A stretch of 64,000 nt of DNA from Bradyrhizobium embrapense (GTDB taxonomy: Bacteria > Pseudomonadota > Alphaproteobacteria > Rhizobiales > Xanthobacteraceae). Position numbers and translations under genes: made by a program. Under the pieces are notes generated by a model, which saw only the letters and a program-made list of their open reading frames with translations, had not been told where the DNA came from and did no database searches. Positions 58,993-64,000 of this stretch are shown here, one piece after another. Each line of letters opens with the position of its first letter. The stretch's first letter is position 1. The stretch is from the NCBI RefSeq assembly GCF_001189235.2, contig NZ_LFIP02000001.1:1116001-1180000 (forward strand), given 5' to 3'.

Positions 58993-61142
58993 TACTTCGT
59001 CACCCTGCCTGTTACCCGACTCTTGGCGCCCCAATAGGCATCGTAGCCGGTCCAGCTGTCGTCGACGCCGTCGAGCTTGATGCGGCCGATGCGGTTGTTC
59101 TCGAGCCCGCCGAGATAGAGATAGCCCTGATGCTCGCGCATCGAGGTCAGGGTCGAGTGCGAGATGCCGGTCGGGTCCCACCACGACTCCAGCGCCTCGC
59201 CCTTCTCGTTGAACTTCAGCACGCAGCCATGGTTGAGCGCCGGCGCCAGCCACTCGTCGGTCGGCACCTGCTTGACCATGCGCAACCGGAAGCCGGGTTT
59301 TCGCGCCGCAAGGTCGAAGGTGGGCGTGCGGATGCCGACCAGCGCCAGCCAGTAGGTGCCGTCGGAGGCGCGGTTGATGTTGTCGGGGTTGCCCGGCAAC
59401 TCGTCCATCAGCACTTCGGTCTTGCCCTTGTTCGGCCCCTCGATCCAGTGGCGGAAGATCTTGCATAACGAAGTCGACGCAATCAGGATCGACTTGCCGT
59501 CATGGGAGACGCAGATCCCGTTCGGGAAATAGAAGTGGTTGATCACCGTGCGCGTGGTCTTGGTCGCCGGATCGTAGCAGACGACGCGGCCGTTCGGCCG
59601 GCCCTCGAGGATGTCGAGGGTGTTGGTGGTCATCTCGTAGCGCGTGGTGCAGTCGCTGAAATAGATCTTGCCGTCGGGCGCGATGTCGAGATCGTCGGCC
59701 ATGCGCAGGCGCGAGTCATCGTTCAGCTTGTACCAGGTGCGATTGGTCTCGTCGGTGACCTTGAAGATGCGACCATCGGGCGCGACGCCGTAGACGCCCA
59801 TGCCGGCGACCGCGACGATCAGATTCTCGTCGCGATCGAACTGCATGCCGAGCGGCCGCCCGCCGATATGGGCGAACACCTCGCGGGTCTCGAAGTTCGG
59901 CCCGGAGAAGCGGATCACATTGCCGTCGCGGGTCGAGCCGTACAACCGGCCCTGACGGTCGAGGATGACATCCTCGGGCCCCTCGACCTGGTCGACGCCG
60001 ATCGCCTGTGCGTTGATCAGCCGGTCGTTCTGCGCGTAGGGCGAGGCCGCGCCCGGCTGCACCGCGGGCGCCGAGGCCAGCGGCACGAAGGCCGGATTGA
60101 CGTAGATCTTCTGGATCGCCTTGCCGCGGTTCTTCGACCATTTGACGTCGATGCCCACGGCCGCGAGCAGGATCATGCCGGTCACCGCCGAGGTGACGTA
60201 GCCCGGGATGCCCATGCGCACGAGACCATTGATCAGAAGGAAGATGATCAGCGCGCCGATCATCGCCCGCCACACCGTGCCCTTGCCGCCGGCCAGCGAC
60301 ACGCCGCCGAGCACCACGGCGGTCAGCGCCTGGAATTCCCAGCCCACGCCGGTGGTGGAATCCGTCGAAGCCTGGCGCGCGGCGTAGAAGATGCCACTCG
60401 CCGCGCACAGTGTGCCCGACAGCACATAGGTCATGAACAGCATCAGCCGGACGCGGATGCCGGCGTGGCGCGCTGCCTTGCGGCTGGCACCGATCGCGGT
60501 GAGATGCCAGCCATAGCGCGAGCGCGACAGGAAGATGTGGCAGATCAAAAGCACCACGAACAGCGTCGCGGCATTGACGGGAATGCCGAGCACGCTGCCG
60601 CCGCCGATGAAGTCCCAGGCGTCGCTCTCGACCGAATTGGTCGCGAACACCTGGGCGTAGCTGGTGTTGAGCAGATTGACCGAGGCGCGCAGGATGATCA
60701 GCGTCACCAGCGTGGTCAGGAACGGCCGCGTCTTCAGGAAGCCGATCAAAAAGCCGTTGATGCTGCCGAGCAGCGCACCGACCAGAAGCGTCGCCGGCAC
60801 GGCCAGGCCCACCGGCCATTCTCGCACCAGCAGGAAGTAGAGCGCCGCGAAATTGCACAGCGCGAAGATCGCGCCGACCGAAAGGTCGATGCCGCCGGTG
60901 ACGAGGCAGAAGCCCATCGCCAGCGCGACGAAGCCGAATTCGGCGAACAGCCGCAGCAGCGACACCGAGTTCTGCACCGAGGCGTAATCGGGAATGGTGA
61001 GCGCGAAATACGCCCACAGCCCGATCATCACCGTGAAGGGAACGACCGGCTCGAACCACTGTTTCAGCAACAGCTCCGACAGCAGGAGCCGGGGTGAGAA
61101 CCGCCGCACCGATGCGGAAAAGGAATCAACTGCCATCGACAT
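58992..61142 (-). CDS. ABC permease fused to an SMP-30-like beta-propeller
   Basis: The 716-residue product is a fusion. Residues to about 335 form an RbsC-type permease with some ten hydrophobic segments and LVTGGIDLSVGAIFAL near residue 85. After a short linker with a proline/alanine stretch, residues from about 377 form an SMP-30/strictosidine-synthase-like propeller (EGPEDVILDRQGRLYGSTRD, ADDLDIAPDGKIYFSD, FPNGICVSHDGKSILIA). RbsC-type C-termini face the cytoplasm, so the propeller should lie at the inner mouth of the channel. The reading frame is open throughout. A TTG at 61148 is an alternative start. Confidence 0.88.
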   Translation of the reverse strand: MSMAVDSFSASVRRFSPRLLLSELLLKQWFEPVVPFTVMIGLWAYFALTIPDYASVQNSVSLLRLFAEFGFVALAMGFCLVTGGIDLSVGAIFALCNFAALYFLLVREWPVGLAVPATLLVGALLGSINGFLIGFLKTRPFLTTLVTLIILRASVNLLNTSYAQVFATNSVESDAWDFIGGGSVLGIPVNAATLFVVLLICHIFLSRSRYGWHLTAIGASRKAARHAGIRVRLMLFMTYVLSGTLCAASGIFYAARQASTDSTTGVGWEFQALTAVVLGGVSLAGGKGTVWRAMIGALIIFLLINGLVRMGIPGYVTSAVTGMILLAAVGIDVKWSKNRGKAIQKIYVNPAFVPLASAPAVQPGAASPYAQNDRLINAQAIGVDQVEGPEDVILDRQGRLYGSTRDGNVIRFSGPNFETREVFAHIGGRPLGMQFDRDENLIVAVAGMGVYGVAPDGRIFKVTDETNRTWYKLNDDSRLRMADDLDIAPDGKIYFSDCTTRYEMTTNTLDILEGRPNGRVVCYDPATKTTRTVINHFYFPNGICVSHDGKSILIASTSLCKIFRHWIEGPNKGKTEVLMDELPGNPDNINRASDGTYWLALVGIRTPTFDLAARKPGFRLRMVKQVPTDEWLAPALNHGCVLKFNEKGEALESWWDPTGISHSTLTSMREHQGYLYLGGLENNRIGRIKLDGVDDSWTGYDAYWGAKSRVTGRVTK

Positions 61143-61197
61143 CGCCAAAGCACTCCCTGATCCGGTTTCGACGTTTCCGGATTCTGACCCTTGATAC

Positions 61198-61228
61198 AGC
61201 CGGCGCGGGAATGCCCCCCGCGCCGGCT
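61198..61228 (-). other. Intercistronic hairpin after the binding-protein gene
   Basis: A perfect 12-bp stem AGCCGGCGCGGG / CCCGCGCCGGCT with a 7-nt loop and no U run. Such hairpins after binding-protein genes often protect the upstream message so that more receptor than permease is made. Confidence 0.6.
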
Positions 61229-61241
61229 GTCTCGCGCCTTG

Positions 61242-62267
61242 TTAGTTTTTCTTGGGTAGCGCGAAGCAGGTGCCGCCGAGCGAGGCGTTCGACTTATCGA
61301 TCCAGATCGGCCGCGTGTAATAGGACAGGTTCTTCGTGCCGGGCTTGTCGCCGGACATCAGCAGCGTCTCGGCTGCGAACATCAGGTCGTGGCCCTGCTC
61401 GGTCGCCTTGTAGCTGAGGAATTTGCTGAAATTGCCTGACGTGACCTGGTCGCAATCGAGCTGCGAGCCCTCGCCCGAGGCGAACACCTTCACATCGTCG
61501 ATCTTGCCGGCATTGCGGATCGCCTGCGCGGCGCCCGATTCCATGATGCCCCAGAAGCCGATCGAGGCGCAGAGATCGGGATGCTGCTGGATCACGGTGG
61601 CGGTGACGTTGAGCGCAGTGTTGGCATCCCAGTTCGCCGCCTGGTTCGACACTACCTTGATGTTGGGATCCTTGTTCAAGATCTCCATGATGGCGCCGAC
61701 CTGATCGACGCTGGCGGCTGCAGTCAATTCGCCCTGCACGATCTGCACCTTGCCGGACTTGCCGGAACCGGTGCCGCACGCCTTGACGGTTTCGTTCGCG
61801 AGCATCCTGCCGATCTCGCGCCAGTCGACGCCGACAAAGGCGCCGGACTTGTAGTTCGAGGCCATGTTGACCTGGATCACATGGGTGCCCTGGGCCTCGG
61901 CGCGCTTCAGATCCTTCATCAAGAGCGTCACGCTCGGATTCTGCACGATCAGGACATCGGGCTTCTGGTCGACCAGCGCGGTCAGCGCCTGCTGCATGGC
62001 GGACGGATTGTTGTTGGGGTCGCGCACGATGTATTTCATGCCGCGCCACTCGGCCTCTTCCTGCACCACGCGGCCCCACTCGTCGGAGAGCGGCACGCCG
62101 AGCGCGATCGGCAGGTAGGCGATGGTCTTGCCCTGCAGCGACTTGTCATAGGCGGCGCGCAGCTCGCGCCCGGCCTTGGTGCCTTCCTCCTGCGCCGATG
62201 CCGCAAACGGCATCGCGGCCACCGCCACCCCGGCAAGCAGCATCGTCCAGAACTTGATCGTCTTCAT
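61242..62267 (-). CDS. Sugar-type periplasmic binding protein
   Basis: The 341-residue protein has a signal peptide cleaved after FAASA near residue 24 and the type I sugar-binding fold (GKTIAYLPIALGVPLSDEWG, then DQKPDVLIVQNPSV). The ligand cannot be named. GGAGGAG upstream supports the ATG at 62267. It is encoded between two permeases of the same operon. Confidence 0.87.
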   Translation of the reverse strand: MKTIKFWTMLLAGVAVAAMPFAASAQEEGTKAGRELRAAYDKSLQGKTIAYLPIALGVPLSDEWGRVVQEEAEWRGMKYIVRDPNNNPSAMQQALTALVDQKPDVLIVQNPSVTLLMKDLKRAEAQGTHVIQVNMASNYKSGAFVGVDWREIGRMLANETVKACGTGSGKSGKVQIVQGELTAAASVDQVGAIMEILNKDPNIKVVSNQAANWDANTALNVTATVIQQHPDLCASIGFWGIMESGAAQAIRNAGKIDDVKVFASGEGSQLDCDQVTSGNFSKFLSYKATEQGHDLMFAAETLLMSGDKPGTKNLSYYTRPIWIDKSNASLGGTCFALPKKN

Positions 62268-62342
62268 CGTCTCCTCCACACAAAATTCTTTTGATTGATT
62301 GGGTTTCTTTTTGATTGGCACGGCGCGCTCAGTCGCCTTGTT

Positions 62343-63368
62343 TCAGTCGCCTTGCCGCGCGGTCTCCTCGTCACGGGGGTGCAGCCAGTTGTCGAGCACG
62401 ATCGCGGCAAGCAGCACCACGCCCTTGATGATGTTCTGCACCTCGCTGTTGACGTCCATGATGGTGAAGGCGTTGAGCAGCGTGCCGATCAGGATGCAGC
62501 CCACCACGACGCTGAACACGCTGCCGCGGCCGCCGATCAGGCTGATGCCGCCGATTACGACGACCAGCACGACGTCGAAGATCATGGTCCCTTGCGTGAT
62601 CGCCATCTGCATGCTGCCCGTGGTGCCAACCCAGACCAGCCCTGCAATCCAGGCGAGCAGCGCAACCAGCACGTGCTCCAGCACGATCAGCGGACGGAGG
62701 GGAATTCCGGTCAGCCGCGCGGCCTCCGGATTGTCGCCCTGCGCATAGATGAAGCGGCCGATCGAGGTACGCGACAGGAACAAGTGCATCGCGATCGCGC
62801 AGACCGCGAACACCAGGATCGGAACCGGTATGCCGAACAGCCGTCCGGCGCCGAGATACATCAGGCCCGGCGCGTCCTTCGGCGCGTAGACCACCCAGGC
62901 CGGCGCGATCCAGAACGCGAGGCCATAGATCACGAAGCCGGCGGCCAGCGTCACGAACAGCGCTGGTGCCTCCACAAAGGCGACCATGACGCCATTGACG
63001 ACGCCGATCAGCACCGCGATGGCCAGCGCCAACAGCACTGCCGTGAAAACAGGCATGCCGTTCTGCATGTAGATCAGCGCGATCGCCCAGGAACCCGCCA
63101 TGATCGCGACCTCGGACAGATCGATGCCGCGGCTGATCACGATCAGCCCCATGCCGAGGCCGAGCACGCCGAGGATGGAAATGCTGCGCAGCAGATTCAG
63201 GAGATTGGAGACGGTGGCAAAACCGTTCAGGGTCAGGCCGAACACGACCAGAAGCGCGATCGTGATCAGGAGCACGATCTGCTCCTGGCTCGGTTTTGCA
63301 AACATTGAGCCCGAGCGAGATGATGCCGCAGGGACAGCAACGCCGCGCGATGGCGATTGCACGCTCAT
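62343..63368 (-). CDS. Sugar-type ABC transporter permease
   Basis: The 341-residue inner-membrane protein is of the RbsC type with multiple hydrophobic segments, the loop VISRGIDLSEVAIMAG near residue 85 and GGISLIGGRGSVFSVVVG near residue 275. It is the first gene of the operon and probably pairs with the propeller-fused permease as a heterodimer. GGAGG stands before the ATG at 63368. Confidence 0.88.
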   Translation of the reverse strand: MSVQSPSRGVAVPAASSRSGSMFAKPSQEQIVLLITIALLVVFGLTLNGFATVSNLLNLLRSISILGVLGLGMGLIVISRGIDLSEVAIMAGSWAIALIYMQNGMPVFTAVLLALAIAVLIGVVNGVMVAFVEAPALFVTLAAGFVIYGLAFWIAPAWVVYAPKDAPGLMYLGAGRLFGIPVPILVFAVCAIAMHLFLSRTSIGRFIYAQGDNPEAARLTGIPLRPLIVLEHVLVALLAWIAGLVWVGTTGSMQMAITQGTMIFDVVLVVVIGGISLIGGRGSVFSVVVGCILIGTLLNAFTIMDVNSEVQNIIKGVVLLAAIVLDNWLHPRDEETARQGD

Positions 63369-63421
63369 CGTTTCCTCCAGGTATTATTTTGCTTGAGACT
63401 TTAAGAGTGCCAACTCATATT

Positions 63422-63439
63422 CGTCAAATGCATTCGACG
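63422..63439. promoter_or_regulatory. Likely LysR-type operator
   Basis: CGTCAAATGCATTCGACG is palindromic in 8 of 9 pairs. It lies 20 bp before the LysR start and 53 bp before the divergent permease, the usual place for a LysR site that controls both. Confidence 0.55.
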
Positions 63440-63459
63440 GATACGGATTGATTATTTCC

Positions 63460-64000
63460 ATGCATGTACGCGACATCGATCTGAACCTGTTCGTCGTGTT
63501 CGACGCGATTTACACCGAGGGCGGCGTCAGCCGCGCCTGCTTCCGCCTCAACCTGACCCAGCCCGCTGTGAGCCATGCGCTGAGCCGGCTGCGCGCAATG
63601 TTCGACGATCCGCTGTTCGTGCGCCGGCATCACGTGATGACGCCGACCCCGCTGGCGCGCCAGATCATCACCACCGTGCGTCAGGCGCTCAACGGCCTCG
63701 AGACGACGCTGACCCACACCAACCGCTTCGATCCGGCGAAGACGCCAAAGCGGTTCGTGATCGGACTGCGCAACAATCTGGAAGCGCCGATGCTGAGCGC
63801 GCTGATCAACCGGATCAGCGCGGTCGCGCCGCTGGTCGAGATCGCCACCGTTCGCAGCGAGCGCAACAATCTGGAGCGCGAGCTTGCCGCCGGCACGCTG
63901 GACGTCGCGATCGATACGCTGCTGCCGCTCTCGACCGAGGTACGGCGCGAGCAGATCCTGACCGAACATATCGCGGTGTTCGCCCGGCGCGACCATCCCG
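63460..64000 (+). CDS. LysR-family regulator (cut by the window end)
   Basis: The frame starts with an ATG at 63460 and runs off the window after 180 codons. It shows the LysR winged helix (DLNLFVVFDAIYTEGGVSRA, then LTQPAVSHALSRLRAMFDDP) and the beginning of the effector domain. It is divergent from the sugar-type ABC operon, with a palindrome between, and so is its likely regulator. The remainder lies beyond position 64000. Confidence 0.88.
   Translation, partial: MHVRDIDLNLFVVFDAIYTEGGVSRACFRLNLTQPAVSHALSRLRAMFDDPLFVRRHHVMTPTPLARQIITTVRQALNGLETTLTHTNRFDPAKTPKRFVIGLRNNLEAPMLSALINRISAVAPLVEIATVRSERNNLERELAAGTLDVAIDTLLPLSTEVRREQILTEHIAVFARRDHP

Noticed and set aside
63424..63996. A 190-codon frame on the minus strand at the window end
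   Set aside because: It is antisense to the LysR gene, whose helix-turn-helix reads clearly on the plus strand.

Overview
The window reads as a chromosomal segment of a Bradyrhizobium-type alphaproteobacterium (order Rhizobiales). This is inferred from the very high GC, the Pseudomonas denitrificans/Rhizobiales-style aerobic cobalamin genes, a red-type RuBisCO operon with cbbX, a ChvE-GguAB sugar uptake operon and the interspersed palindromic repeats. It is densely packed metabolic DNA with many 4-bp ATGA overlaps. I saw no tRNA, rRNA, transposase, phage gene or CRISPR array.

Region 1 (about 0-20 kb) is a nearly complete aerobic (cobalt-late) adenosylcobalamin cluster. A B12 riboswitch (about 14.14-14.32 kb, minus strand) leads a long minus-strand series: a DUF1636 gene, cobW, cobN, cobG, cobH, cobI, cobJ, then (past the opposed cobK) cobL, cobE, cobM, cobB, cobA and cobF. 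Plus-strand cobO and cobQ leave the same control region. cobC and cobD (cbiB) then run leftward and cobP and bluB rightward. The cobS/cobT chelatase partners and the last nucleotide-loop steps (cobU, cobV) are not here.

Region 2 (20-29 kb) carries a LacI-type regulator, a Baeyer-Villiger-type flavin monooxygenase and an orphan Leu/Ile/Val-type binding protein; the last two diverge from a perfect LacI-like palindrome. A chvE-gguA-gguB operon follows, headed by an AT-rich leader with two matching operator-like inverted repeats.

Region 3 (29-41 kb) is the Calvin cycle operon cbbF-P-T-A-L-S-X-Y on the minus strand with divergent cbbR. A PAS hybrid histidine kinase lies just beyond cbbR. A strong hairpin lies between cbbS and cbbX.

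Region 4 (41-45 kb) is a TetR/HlyD/DHA2 (EmrAB-like) efflux locus with a small NTF2-like gene.

Region 5 (45-56 kb) is an aerobic CoA-dependent aromatic degradation cluster, most likely for 2-aminobenzoate or a close relative such as salicylate. It has an aryl-CoA ligase, a fused aryl-CoA monooxygenase/ene-reductase, an SDR, an enoyl-CoA hydratase, RidA, a PhzS-like monooxygenase, a kynurenine-formamidase-like hydrolase, a MarR regulator, a binding protein and a cupin. The two key enzyme promoters share an AT-rich palindrome.

Region 6 (56-64 kb) is a sugar-type ABC operon that includes a permease fused to an SMP-30-like beta-propeller, plus a second, separate propeller. It diverges from a LysR gene that is cut by the window end. 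This operon is the most unusual system here.
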